From Gigaspora margarita (taxonomy: Eukaryota; Glomeromycota; Glomeromycetes; Diversisporales; Gigasporaceae), in the NCBI GenBank assembly GCA_009809945.1, contig WTPW01000148.1:40215-104214 (forward strand): a stretch of 64,000 nt of DNA, read 5' to 3'. This document shows positions 23,760-34,201 of the stretch, one piece after another. The position numbers and the translations under genes are program-made. Under the pieces are notes generated by a model. The model did no database searches. It saw only the letters and a program-made list of their open reading frames with translations, and had not been told where the DNA came from. How positions within the stretch are numbered: position 1 is the stretch's first letter; every line of letters begins with the position of its first letter.

Positions 23760-24057
23760 ACTTAGTATATAAAGTTAGAATTATTTAATAAAAATTTGTG
23801 ATTTAAAAGATTCTATAAAATTTTATTAATAAAATTTTATAAACTTTTATAATTTACAAATTTTACTAATTAGTTCTAACTTAATGTACTAAGTAACTTG
23901 TATTTATTAATTGTTATTTTGGCTTTAGACACTAATGGTATCTGTTTCCTAGTATATTTATATTTTTTATAATTTTGTCTATTCAAAAAAGTATAAAACA
24001 ATTTTAGAAAAAAAATTTAATTTTGGATCCCAAAATCCAAAATAATTTCACACCATG

Positions 24058-24218
24058 TATAATCAAACCTCTCTAAATATATAACTTTTTTAAATATATG
24101 GTTTAGCTTGGTTCTAGCTTATATGTTTATTTATAGATTTTTGCTTTTCTAAATATAAACCTTCTAAATATATAGTTTTATAGGCCCTTAGCATGCATTT
24201 AAATAGATCTAACTGTAT
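24058..24218. mobile_element. Tc1/mariner-like MITE, copy 2
   Basis: It matches 14228-14402 in order: AACCTCTCTAAATATAT, a TATATGTTTATTTATAGATTTT block and an inverted right tip near GCATTTAAATAGATC. It is more diverged than copy 1. Confidence 0.6.
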
Positions 24219-24393
24219 TTAACAATTAAAATTTTTTATTATAATAAATTATTTATAATTTTGACTATTAAAAATAATTTTTGCTATTATTATTTTTATT
24301 TATTTTTTTTTATGTGAAAGTTTTCACTCTGGAGAAAGGCTTTTATTCAAGTAAATCAGACCATGGGTGCCTCTAGGGGTGCCCAGATATTTG

Positions 24394-24660
24394 TTACATA
24401 GATGAGAATACAACTAGCCACATATACAACTTTTGGTTGTCTAATTTAAGTAGTCCACTCGAAGGTTCTACACTAGTTGCCATACCTGCAACCCAACTAG
24501 GGGGTTATCTATTTAAACCCTCTGGTTCCTGCTCCTTCTGCTAGTCTTTCTTGTATTACCAGTACAGTCCTCTGTTACATAAGTCAGTCAAGGCCAGTTC
24601 CAGAAGTATCGTGGAAACTCCTTAGAACTAGTTTATCTTTGCAAAACACTTGGCAGAGCA
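24394..24660 (+). repeat. dispersed promoter-like repeat L, copy 1 (possible solo-LTR fossil)
   Basis: This is the least decayed of three copies. It starts near TGTTACATAGATGAG, holds a TATTTAAACCC box and a pyrimidine tract, and is less AT-rich than its flanks. The TGTTA start and promoter layout suggest an LTR, but no matching end with a target duplication is visible. It lies directly upstream of a reversed SINE. Confidence 0.4.
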
Positions 24661-24805
24661 GTTCCTGTCCTACACAGGTATTACCTATGCTTTGGTAACT
24701 TTTTACTATTATTTACTTCTGCTCTTGCAAGGTTTGCCCTGATTCTAGCACTCATCTCTACTATTCTACCAGCCCTTATACCAGATCCACAAACTTCCAA
24801 ACCAG

Positions 24806-25213
24806 TTAGCCCAGAAGGGTCGATATCGCATTTTTTTCTTGGTACCTACTGCTAGAACATAGGTCCTTTTTCTCCAGTGTGACTCTGGCAGCCAGGTTGG
24901 TAAACCCCCTTCTTGAGAGTCTTGTTGTCTGATTCTCCAGCTCCAGTTTCTGATATTCTAGCTTTGGTAGTACCATCAAAGATCTTTGCTACCTCCTTTT
25001 TTGGAACTTGCCAAACAGGGTTCCATTTCTCTAGTTTCTTGGATTTTGTGCACTGAAGCTCCTATTCAAGATGTTGTACTAAGCAACCAATCGACAAGAA
25101 ACTGTTACCAGAACACAGACCTATTTTCCAAAGTGTCGCCTGTAGGATTTGAACCCTAGACCTGCCACTTGGGGTGACAACTTACCAACTTTCCTAAGTC
25201 GCCACACCCTCTA
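24806..25213 (-). mobile_element. tRNA-derived SINE, copy 1
   Basis: On the minus strand the head begins near 25212 with an A-box-like TGGCGACTTAGG and a B box GGTTCAAATCC (25145-25155), as in RNA polymerase III tRNA promoters. The body continues to about 24806 and matches 61931-62376 throughout. The structure does not fold as an intact tRNA. A further homologous tail may extend left. Confidence 0.7.
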
Positions 25214-26045
25214 TTATTATTTTTATTATCTATTTATATTAGTATATTATTTTAAAAAACATATATGGGACCTTTATAGTAAAATGTGACAATAAGCCAA
25301 AAAATTTTTTTCTTAAAAATGCAATTTCTCAAAGAATTAAAGTAATAAACATATAATTTTTACAAAATTACTAAATAGAAATTTTTGGCTCATTACTACC
25401 TTTGCTATAGAGGTCTCCATATATGTTATTTTAAACAAAGTATCAAAATTTTAAGCCTAATATACTTATATTAAATCTACTATTTTAGAATGTATATAAG
25501 CATTACTTTAAACTAAAATATAATATTTTAAAAAATACAATCTTTTTATAAATATAGAAATTAGTTTGCAATTTTGTAGTAATTGTAAATAATAGAATTA
25601 ATTGATAGTCTGCTAGTTAATCAGAAAATTTTATATTAAAATGTAATACAGTTTATATATAAAATTTTTAGACTAGAAACAAAATTACAATATTTAAATA
25701 ATACAATATTATAGTAACACAAATAATAGATCAATATTATAAGTTTTTAATTAAAAAGCAAATTAAAATCAATCTTGTATTATAGTAAACTTTACTTTGT
25801 AAGCATATAGTATTTTACAGAACCCTAAACCAGTAATCATTTTTCACTGTATGGACTGTGTACAGTGCACAGAAACCAAATTTTGCATACGTTTTTGTTC
25901 AGTAGGTACTGCACAGAAAAAGTTGGCATTTTGTAAGTAGTGCACACAGTTTCAAGCATTTTCTCAGTTATTTTTGTTATTTGCTGCACAGAAGAAGTTT
26001 ATGATTTGTGTGGTATTCACACAGTAAATTTAGTTGAAAATTAAC
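25214..26045. other. AT-rich DNA with a GTGCACAG-type motif block
   Basis: Most is featureless. At 25840-26040 the words CTGCACAGAA and GTGCACAC recur about five times, a layout like transposon subterminal motifs, but no inverted ends were found. Confidence 0.4.
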
Positions 26046-27546
26046 ACAGCTCTAGACATCTAGTACAAAGGTCATACATTACATGTTTTAGCAAAAATCT
26101 CTAAAATTTAAAAAGCAAAAAACCAGTTTTTGGCAATTATCTTGGCATCCAGTAGTCCAATTTGAATGAACTTTTATTTTTAAAATAAAGCTCTCAAAGA
26201 GCATATCTAACAAAAAAAAGTTCATTTAATTCTAATTACTAAACAAAAGTTATTTAAAAAATGTAGATTTGTTATTTTTAGCAAATTAGATCAAAATTGT
26301 CCAAAACCAGTTATGACCTATATTAGGGCTGTTAATCGGTCCGTCCGGTCCTTCCCGGTTAAAAGACCGCACAGTCTTTTAAAAAACCGGACCGGACGCG
26401 GTCCGGGACCGAAATAGGACCGAATAGAGCTAGACCGGACGGACCGATGATCAATATTACTTTTTTAATATAACGGTGAAATGTTTGTCAGTATAAAGAA
26501 TTACAATAAGCTTTTCAAATTAATAATATTTGCTTATATGATATTAATACGTTTGATAATTTTTAGTTATACATAAATTATGGATTAGAAAATAATATAG
26601 TATATTAATATAGCAAAATAACTCATTTAATTAGCTTGTAAATATGAACATTATAGTTAAAATCAGTTCCTTTGCAGGGACAATCACGCACGAATAGCAC
26701 GTACATATGTAAAAAAGTCATACCAAACTGGTTCAACATAAAAAGCAAATCCAGAACATCGCATTCCACAACATCATGTGAAAACACAACCAATCAAAGA
26801 ACCGTATTTGCTCACACCATTTCACTCTTCAGATAACCATGCACTTCGTTGCACTNCGCTCCTGGTACAGGTAAATCTGGAAACAAATTAGGGAAAAAAG
26901 CATGTGCAAATTAGGAAAAAAATCGAGCCACATATGGGTGGAAAAGCCCATACGCAATTTCTAATTATATATATACGTATTATAAATGCGATAACAATTA
27001 GTTATAGTTACATTCTGTATAAAAAACCAGTTTATAAAAATTAAATATAGAAAAAGCAAATCATATGACATATTTAAAAAAGAAACATCCAATCAAAAGC
27101 ACGGATTTGTACAGAAACACTTCACACGCCGCTTAACCATGCACTCCATTCCTGGTATTTTAGTCGAATACAAATTATAATTTTTATCATTAAAAATTCT
27201 CGGCTAAATTAATCATTAGCTTGTTTCAAACTTGTGTTCCAAAATAATGCCCATAGGCATTATTTCGCACAAATACAATACAAAGTGTAAATCAACTGAT
27301 CACGCCATTGCTGTCATTATTAAATTTCTCTATTTTATTAACATTAACAACAGCCCGTTCACATTATGCATTAAACGTGGTTTAATCTTGTTTAACAAAC
27401 TAGGGGGTTTGTAATTGAATTTTAACCAAAAACAACATTTTATAGTTGTTTCAAATGTGTATTATCAAGATAATATTTAGTTTATTTGATATTTACTATT
27501 AGGACCGATTAACAGCCCTAACCTATTTGAAATATATCTGGGTCCC
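26046..27546 (-). mobile_element. AGGAC-ended MITE, family F, copy 2, split by a hAT element
   Basis: Family F sequence in reverse orientation runs from 26046 to 26323 and resumes at about 27529-27546. The flanks aaattaac / atatttac match at 6 of 8. The interruption is the hAT-like element 26324-27520. Confidence 0.7.
26324..27520. mobile_element. hAT-like non-autonomous element, 1.2 kb
   Basis: The ends TAGGGCTGTTAATCGGTCC are inverted and almost perfect over 19 bp. The flanks acctatat / acctattt match at 7 of 8. A GC-rich block at 26340-26440 iterates GGACCG/CGGTCC, and the same word recurs at the right tip, as expected of hAT subterminal binding motifs. No transposase is present; the open frame at 27232-27414 has no recognisable domain. 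Confidence 0.82.
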
Positions 27547-27854
27547 ATATTTACTAAGTAAATCTTATATTAATTAGACCTATAACTAAATTAATAATAC
27601 TATATTTTTTGTAATAAATTCATGGATAAATCTATTTATTGCTACTAATGATATGGTTATAAATTGCATTTCAATCTGATTGGTTAAATCTGTCAATTAT
27701 CATTAAATAACATATATACACATTGTATAAATAAATATACTAAATTTTTGTTAGTTAGAATTAGAAGTTAGATTAGATAGAATTAAAGTACAGAAGAATA
27801 GATATTTATATTAAAATTTACTAAGAATTTTTTGTTAGAGAAGTGCAATAAATT

Positions 27855-28778
27855 ATCTAATTAGGGTTTACATGGATTCAACTCCCTCTTCCCTGTGATA
27901 AGACTATTGAACAATCAAATTTTATCTTTATAATATTAAAAAAATTCAAAAATGTTTTTGACCCCATGTCTGATAACAGTTGCTATATAGTAAAATCAAA
28001 AATTTGCTATGTGAATTGATACAAGTTGCTTAAGTAAACTTGTTCAGAAGATCAAAATATACTTACTCTAAAATTTTAAAGTTAAAATTTTTTTAAAAAA
28101 ATACATTTGATGAATGCAAAAATTAGAAGTTAATTCGTAATCCGTGAGTAAGGGAAAGGATTTGATTAGTGATCAGCAGGGTGCATATTATAATCAAAAC
28201 AATTAATACCCATAATCTGGAGCCATTTTTAAAATTTCTCGATTTCTGCAAAGCTAACATCTTTTGTGTTTCTATAAAAATTGTAAAGGTGATTTTCCTC
28301 TTCCTAAAAGTGGTGAATTCATCAAAATTGACCCAATGGACCATGAGATATTATCATTTTATCTTCACGATCATATAAAATTTTTTTTGCAAATCTGCAA
28401 AGAAATTTCATATGATCATGAAGATAAAATGATAATATCTCATGGTCCATTGGGTCAATTTTGATGAATTCACCACTTTTAGGAAGAGAAAAATTGCCTT
28501 TACAATTTTTATAGAAACACAAAAGATGTTAGCTTTGCAGAAATTGAGAAATTTTAAAAATGGCTCCNNNTNNNGGNNNTNATTGTTTTGATTATAATAT
28601 GCACCCTGCTGATCACTAATCAAATTCTTTCCCTTACTCACGGATTACGAATTAAATAATAAAATCTTTTTCAATTTTAATAAAAATTTCAGGGTATGGT
28701 ATTTTAATATTCCAAACAAGTTTACTTAATTAATAATTATTAATTAATATAGTAAATTTAGACGTTACTATAGTGCAG
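27855..28778. repeat. fold-back element family A, copy 3, with nested fold-back
   Basis: The leader (TTAGGGTTTACATGGATTCA) and left arm (AGTTGCTATATAGTAAAAT) match copy 1. The right arm ends near 28778. The centre is interrupted by the element 28134-28651. Confidence 0.65.
28134..28651. mobile_element. 518-bp fold-back element with TTAA target duplication
   Basis: TTCGTAATCCGTGAGTAAGG at the left is perfectly inverted at the right, and the arms of about 250 bp pair almost base for base to a loop near 28385-28405. TTAA lies on both sides (28130-28133, 28652-28655), and comparison with family A copy 2 shows a single TTAA at the empty site. TTAA suits piggyBac, though the tips are not typical. 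A run of N bases at 28568-28581 lies in one arm. Confidence 0.8.
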
Positions 28779-28935
28779 GACATCTAAAAACAAAAATTCT
28801 GAAATTTGTTCTATTTTCAAAAAATTTTATATTGAAATTGATGTCTTTGTGAATTCTTGCATTTTGATTGGCTAATCATTAATTTTTAAAAATATTTTAA
28901 AATTAATTTAAAATTAATTTTAAAATTAGCCAATA
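28779..28935 (+). repeat. dispersed repeat H, copy 1 (second copy 63845-64000)
   Basis: The order TAGTGCA, ATTTGTTCTATTTT, a TTGATGTCTTTGTG-like block and GTATTTTGATTGG-like sequence matches the right edge of the window in the same orientation. Confidence 0.5.
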
Positions 28936-29115
28936 GCAAAAGGCTAAAACATATGACTTACTCTATTTTTGGCCAAATTTTTATAGATTATATAAAAATA
29001 CAATACTTTTAAACTCATTAATTAAACAAATATATATTAATTTTTGAAAAGTTAAGGCCACTAAGTAGTAGCAAATTAGCTAAATTACAAAATAGGGGCC
29101 TATTTTTTTGTAATA

Positions 29116-29184
29116 TGGGAGTGAGTTAGTAGAAAAGAGACAAATTTATCTAATAAATTTGTTTCTTTTCTACTAACTTACCCT
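29116..29184. repeat. hairpin with 32-bp arms
   Basis: GAGTTAGTAGAAAAGAGAC and the following AAATTTAT pair with their inverse at 29153-29184 around a 4-bp loop, with two or three mismatches. It directly abuts the family F copy at 29185. Confidence 0.7.
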
Positions 29185-29477
29185 GGGACCCTGGACATTT
29201 AGTATGGAGGTCATACTTAATTTTTTCAGCAAAAACCCCTAAAATTTGAGAAGCAAAAAAACAGGTTTGGCAATTATTTTGGTATCTAGTAGTCCAATTT
29301 GAATAAACTTTTTTTATAAATGAAGCCCTTAGTAAGGTGCATCTAACAAAAAAAGTTCATTCAATTCTGATTACTAGATTAAAGTTATTTAAACAAATGT
29401 ATTTTGTTATTTTTAGCAAATTGGGCCAAAATTGCCCAAAATTTAGTTATGCCTATATGAGAAATGTCCGGGGTCCT
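29185..29477 (-). mobile_element. AGGAC-ended MITE, family F, copy 3
   Basis: The ends GGGACCCTGGACATTTAG and AGGACCCCGGACATTTC (complement) fit the family. It is in reverse orientation relative to copies 1, 4 and 5. The 8-bp flanks match poorly here, perhaps because of the abutting hairpin. Confidence 0.65.
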
Positions 29478-29559
29478 CTCCTCTCTATATTGTTTTTATA
29501 TTGAATATTATTAGCTTTTAAATTTTGTAAAGCCTTTAGGTGTTCTGCACTGTATATAG

Positions 29560-29720
29560 CAACTTTATGTAAATTTTTATTGTAATAAATACTTTAATAT
29601 TATTAGCTATTTTACTATATTTATATATAGGACATGATAAGTGAGAACCCCCTCCCCCTAAAACATTACATGATTTACTGCACTTCACTTAGTGAGTGAA
29701 AGATAGTTTCATATATAAAA
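29560..29720 (+). repeat. dispersed repeat, copy 1 (second copy 60690-60835)
   Basis: Both copies share AATATTATTAGCTATTT, a TATATAGGACATGATA-like block, GAACCCCCT and GATTTACTGCACTT in order. Family unknown. Confidence 0.5.
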
Positions 29721-30027
29721 TTAAATGGATACTTTTTAAAATCATTTCACAATTCATGAATAATGCATATCAATTCAAAATCAACATTAATTCAGAAATG
29801 GTATGAAACACATATACCATATTTGTTTCAATAATTTTTATTTTGGCTTAATTGTTTCCTTTTTTTTAATAGACTAAACATTTTCTGAATTTTGAAGAAC
29901 TATTGTATTTGTATTCTTCCAAAATATAAGTTTTTAATAATCTATTGTCAAGTTGCACATTACTATAAACTAAAATGATATTTTGAACAAATTAAGCTTA
30001 TATGCACAGCATCAAGTCAATATATAC

Positions 30028-31915
30028 CAGTGATAGTAAATGATCTGAAATAACCCAAATAACTCAAATAACAAATAACTAGTTATTGGGTCATTTCAAG
30101 GACCAAATAATCTATAAGATCATTTGAATTTGATTTGTAGAAATAATTAAAGAATATTATAATAATGCATACCAAATAGTTGTCAGAAATTACATATATA
30201 AAATCCTATTTATGCCTCAATTACCTTATTCAATAATTATAAAGCTCTTTTGCATAATTAATAAGAATGTTCTATTAGCTATATATATGTAGTATCATAT
30301 AGCAAATAGTAATCAGAGTAGTTTATATATATGATATCCTAGTGTTCTAACCTAGGATTGGTGACCTGTATGGGTCACAAGTCAGAAATTGTTAGTCAGG
30401 ATTAGAGATGGTCTAAAATATAATAATAATAATAATAAAATTAAATAAACCTGTTTGATACATAATCTGTAATATGTATTGTATAAAATAAAATAAAAAC
30501 CTTATAAAAAAAAAGACTGTTTGCACTATTTTTTTCAATTTTTGCAATTATTACAATTTTATTTATTTATTGGCAATAATATTCACTGATTTGGTTTTTT
30601 GACCCCTAATTCAGTTACTTATTGCTTGTCAATTAGGTAGCTTTAAAGTTGGCATAACAAAATTAAAAACATCTTGTGTTTCTTGGTTTTCCATAAAGGT
30701 AAAAGGGAGACTGTTTGATATGATCATACACAATATCAGGTTTTCAAAATGCTGATTATCATTGTCAGATAGCTGATGCATAGCATAATTATTAAGAGGT
30801 GCTTGTTGTTTTATTTTTGACAGGGTAGATTTGCTAGTAGCTGATAAAGTAGATTTGCTTGACAATGAAGTGGATTTGCTAGTAGATGATGAAGTGGATG
30901 AAATTGTGGTAGTGATTTCATCATCTGATTCAAAATTATCTTTTTCTGCAGTAATTATTAAAATAATTAAAAATAATGTACAAACAATATGCAATGTTTA
31001 GTATAATATCTTTGATATTTTTTGTTAGTGTCTTCAGGTACTGGCTGAGAAAGAATTTCCGCAATCTCATCTGCATTATAGCGTGCATTAAAATTTGGAC
31101 AATTTCGAAGATGGCTTCTACATAGCTTCGCCTTGTTTGAGATAAAGCACTCAGGCTTTGTAATAGCAACAGGTAAGGTATAAGTTCATACACATGAAAG
31201 GCAAACTGCCTTCTTGTTTGCTTTTGGATTTTCAGGTGTAGTTAAATGAAAACATTCCCGAAAACTATGTTCTTTTTTACCCATCATAATTTTACATGAA
31301 AAAAAAACCAAATTCGTGACACCTTATTTATAGAATGCCCCGGATGATGATAAAGCATGGGTTCTATTTATGAAACGCTCCTTTTTCAACCATTTCAATC
31401 TATCGGACAACCTTATTTTTTTTATTTTTTTTTTATTTTTTTTAATTTTTATTTTTATTTTTTTTTTACTGCTATTTGACCTATACTATACAATTTTACA
31501 CTTGTTCCACGTATCTTTTCACCCGTTTACTCAAGAATTAATATTTGACGTTAGATTTTTTTGTATTGTCTAAGGCCGGGTATATAGTATTTATATTATT
31601 AATAATAAACATTTTATTTATTATATTATTAATTATTAATATTTACGTACAATTACTCACATTGTTCTGAATTTCTATTTATGCAATACTTACAGGTTTC
31701 TTGTTTGCATGATGCGAAAAAGGTTATCAATATAGAAAATCAATATAAATTCTACATGCACAATGACTCAAATGACCCCGGTCATTTGTAAATGCCCGTG
31801 GTCATTTTGTCACGAGTCATTTGCAAATGACCCAAAATTTGAATGACCCATAATGGCCGGTCATTTTAGGGTCATTTGAGGTCATTTCAAATGACCAGGT
31901 CATTTACTATCACTG
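30028..31915. mobile_element. hAT element, 1.9 kb, with dead BED transposase
   Basis: The ends CAGTGATAGTAAATGA and its inverse carry the hAT-style CAGTG tip. The flanks atatatac / ttatatac match at 7 of 8. AAATGACC/GGTCATTT is iterated more than ten times at 31745-31910, with degenerate forms at 30040-30110. The internal minus-strand transposase remnant (30629-31287) fits. A short relative is at 46505-46665. Confidence 0.85.
30629..31287 (-). pseudogene. hAT transposase N-terminal remnant with BED finger
   Basis: The minus-strand start is the ATG at about 31287. The first part holds a BED-type zinc finger: CLSC, then after a variable stretch H-L-R-N-C. An in-frame TGA interrupts the finger. 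A second open stretch (30629-30960) has an acidic, serine/threonine-rich linker followed by a segment like NYAMHQLSDNDNQHFENLIL, which resembles the region between the BED finger and the RNase-H fold of hAT transposases. An intron or deletion separates the two parts. The catalytic DDE core and the C-terminal dimerisation domain are missing, so it cannot transpose its element. It probably moved in trans or died in place. Confidence 0.75.
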
Positions 31916-32278
31916 TTATATACACTGATGAAGATATAAAATGTCTATAGACTAAATAATTTTGATCCTAAGACGACTTATTTAGAAATAGAATATTTAA
32001 ACCAAATTTTACTATCGATTAAAAGGTTCGGTTAAAAGCTATAGTCATACTCCAAGTTTTATTCAAGAAATGGTTTAATAGAAATAGTGGGCAATACCAG
32101 AAAGCTTGATCACTAAGTGTTTGACTATAGCAAAAAAACATTCCTTATAAATTTTACTATACCCTTAACCTTTTCTATAAGTGCTATTACTTTAAATTTA
32201 CGCGTAATTTACGTTTGTACTTAGTATTCCTTGGTTAGTTCTTAATAATGGTGGACGATTGTGAGTTTTATTATAATT

Positions 32279-32370
32279 GTTATTATTATTATATTATTAT
32301 TATTATTATTATTATCATTATTAGTATATTATTATTGTTATTAGTATATTATTATTGTTATTATTATATT
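32279..32370. repeat. TTA trinucleotide microsatellite
   Basis: About 25 imperfect TTA units with occasional TTG, CAT and TAG variants lie upstream of the F-box gene. Confidence 0.85.
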
Positions 32371-32610
32371 TAAAAATATCAATAATTATATGAACTCATC
32401 ATAATTCGATACAAGAAATTTTGCTATAAACTTGACTATCTTTTTATATTGTATAAATTGGCTAATATGATGGATTACGTGTGTTTAAATGATCGGACGC
32501 GTGCAGAGATACGTATACAAATTAAGTCCTAATTTGGATAATGCACATGATAAATTACATGTGACAACTTTGTGCATGCGTAACGTATTACAATGCGAAT
32601 AACGTAGTAC

Positions 32611-32620
32611 ATAAATATAC
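32611..32620 (+). promoter_or_regulatory. TATA-like box of the F-box gene
   Basis: ATAAATATAC lies 49-58 bp before the ATG, followed by a C/A-rich leader (CTCACCAAACACAAAAAAG) typical of fungal transcription starts. Confidence 0.5.
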
Positions 32621-32668
32621 AGCCTTCAAATTCTCACCAAACACAAAAAAGTCGTTCACCTTTTTCTT

Positions 32669-34201
32669 ATGGCATCAAAAATATTTATGGGCGATATGCC
32701 CGAATTAATGGAAAACATTCTTAATAATTTGAATAATGAATTTTATTCCTTATATTCATGTGCACTAGTGAGTCGTCATTGGTGTAGTATGTCAATTCCT
32801 ATTCTTTGGCGAGATCCATTTTCATTCGATGATCGAAAACCACCATCGTTTATATCCAGGTATTTTTCATACCTTGACGAAGATGAAAAGTTTGATCTAA
32901 AAGAATATGGAATTATTATCGATTTTCCTATCACTGTATTTCATTACGCAAGATTTTTAAAAGTTCTCGATTTATTTCGGTTAGAAGATAAAGTTCAAAA
33001 ATGGATCAATTTTCAATATATTAATCCACAAAAACATATCAATATATTGAAAGACGATATAGCTAATTTGCTATTTAAATTGTTTATTAAAAGTGGCACT
33101 ACTTTATCTAAATTAAACATCCGTATTTCTGAGTTTATTATTAAGCCTGAGATCTTTTATTACCTAGGACAAAATGAACATTTTTTCTCAAGACTTCAAG
33201 ATGTATCAGTGGAAGCAATATCTGATGAATATAATATTGATGAAACTATTATGTTATTAAGGATTCTGGCAAAAAATTCTATTAAAATTCATACTTTGAA
33301 GCTTAATGTATTTGAAGATATTTATGGGCCACAAATTTATCACACTTTTGCAAGCATTGTCAGAGCGCAAGAGCAACTTAAACGTTTTAATTTGATTTAC
33401 GAAGCTGAATTTCAAGCAAAATTTAATGGTATTGTTTCTGCTTTAGGAAATCAGAGGAAATCATTACAAGAAATCAAAATTCATGGTTGTGCTTATGATG
33501 CTGAGTTTGAGGTGCTAATGAATTGTGAAAAATTGGAGGTTCTACGTATTTTTTATGGCGATGAACAGGAATTATTAAAATTATTAGTTGCTGGTTTTTG
33601 CAAATTTAATACTTTAGAAATAATGACTACACAACTTAACGCTTCTGGTGTAATTCAGTTTTTTGAAAAATCTAGTTCGTTACTACAACGACTAAAACTT
33701 CATTCGGATGAAGAAGTTCTTTTTCAAGTGCCATTACTAGAAACACTCACAACCTTCTGTCCGAATATTACATATCTTTATATTTCACGTCTTACTCTTT
33801 CCACTCAGCTCGTTAAACTAATTGAAAATTTAAAAAAGCTTCAATTCTTTACTTTAAAATGGAGTAACTATGATTCCGAAAATGTTGTAAAAGCACTAGT
33901 TATACAATTGGCCAAGATATTGCCTTCAACATTACAATATCTTTATTGGGAATGTTTTAATTTTCAATCAAATTCTTTCAACGATACTCTACTTGATTAC
34001 TGTGATGCTCCTTTAAAAAAGTTGTTAATTAATGTCGACTGTGATGAGAAAATTATTAAAGCTTTAATCGGATTTTGTATACGAAAAGGGTCCTTAAAAT
34101 ATGTGAATGATATATCAAGAACTGATTACGACTATCTTGAAGAAGATTTAGAAGGATATGCTAAACCAGTTTCACGCGATTTTATTGAAGTTAATTGTTA
34201 G
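32669..34201 (+). CDS. F-box protein with leucine-rich C-terminal part
   Basis: The single-exon product of 510 residues begins with an F-box at about residues 9-50, including MPELMENIL and the core CALVSRHWCSMSIPILWRDPF-like stretch (residues 31-51). F-box proteins bind Skp1 through this segment and bring substrates to SCF ubiquitin ligases. Residues about 140-480 show irregular leucine-rich repeats (TLSKLNIRI, IHTLKLNVF, LEVLRIF, LLQRLKLHS, ITYLYISRL, LQYLYWECF), the expected substrate-binding solenoid. Length and layout match the large F-box families of mycorrhizal fungi. The start is the first ATG of the frame, with a TATA-like box 50 bp upstream. The frame is intact, so the gene is probably functional. 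The substrate cannot be read from sequence. Confidence 0.92.
   Translation: MASKIFMGDMPELMENILNNLNNEFYSLYSCALVSRHWCSMSIPILWRDPFSFDDRKPPSFISRYFSYLDEDEKFDLKEYGIIIDFPITVFHYARFLKVLDLFRLEDKVQKWINFQYINPQKHINILKDDIANLLFKLFIKSGTTLSKLNIRISEFIIKPEIFYYLGQNEHFFSRLQDVSVEAISDEYNIDETIMLLRILAKNSIKIHTLKLNVFEDIYGPQIYHTFASIVRAQEQLKRFNLIYEAEFQAKFNGIVSALGNQRKSLQEIKIHGCAYDAEFEVLMNCEKLEVLRIFYGDEQELLKLLVAGFCKFNTLEIMTTQLNASGVIQFFEKSSSLLQRLKLHSDEEVLFQVPLLETLTTFCPNITYLYISRLTLSTQLVKLIENLKKLQFFTLKWSNYDSENVVKALVIQLAKILPSTLQYLYWECFNFQSNSFNDTLLDYCDAPLKKLLINVDCDEKIIKALIGFCIRKGSLKYVNDISRTDYDYLEEDLEGYAKPVSRDFIEVNC

Larger units (their letters stand above)
21778..23900. repeat. tandem array of about six 325-bp units, each with two palindromes
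   Basis: Each unit alternates two imperfect palindromes. P1 is centred on TATAGAATTTTATTAATAAA, with outer TTAGAATTAATTAGT arms. P2 has outer AATTTAGAGAA arms and an inner TTTGATCAAAAA. P1 centres fall near 21825, 22128, 22452, 23012, 23335 and 23830. After subtracting the insertions at 22684-22919 and 23593-23759 the spacing is about 303-327 bp. The connecting GTTTACTTAGTGCATAAAG and AACTTGTTCAGAACCTAAA segments are conserved. No coding capacity. Confidence 0.75.

Noticed and set aside
21778-23900. CRISPR-like array
   Set aside because: Units are about 325 bp palindromes, not 25-40 bp repeats with unique spacers, and the genome is eukaryotic.
25130-25213. tRNA gene on the minus strand
   Set aside because: A and B boxes are present but acceptor and anticodon stems do not pair; a second full-length repeat copy shows it is a SINE head.
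28123-28641. Five overlapping open frames on both strands
   Set aside because: They are mirror translations of the two arms of one palindrome (28134-28651); no domain.
31370-31573. 67-residue open frame
   Set aside because: T-rich tract near the hAT end; F/I/L runs only.
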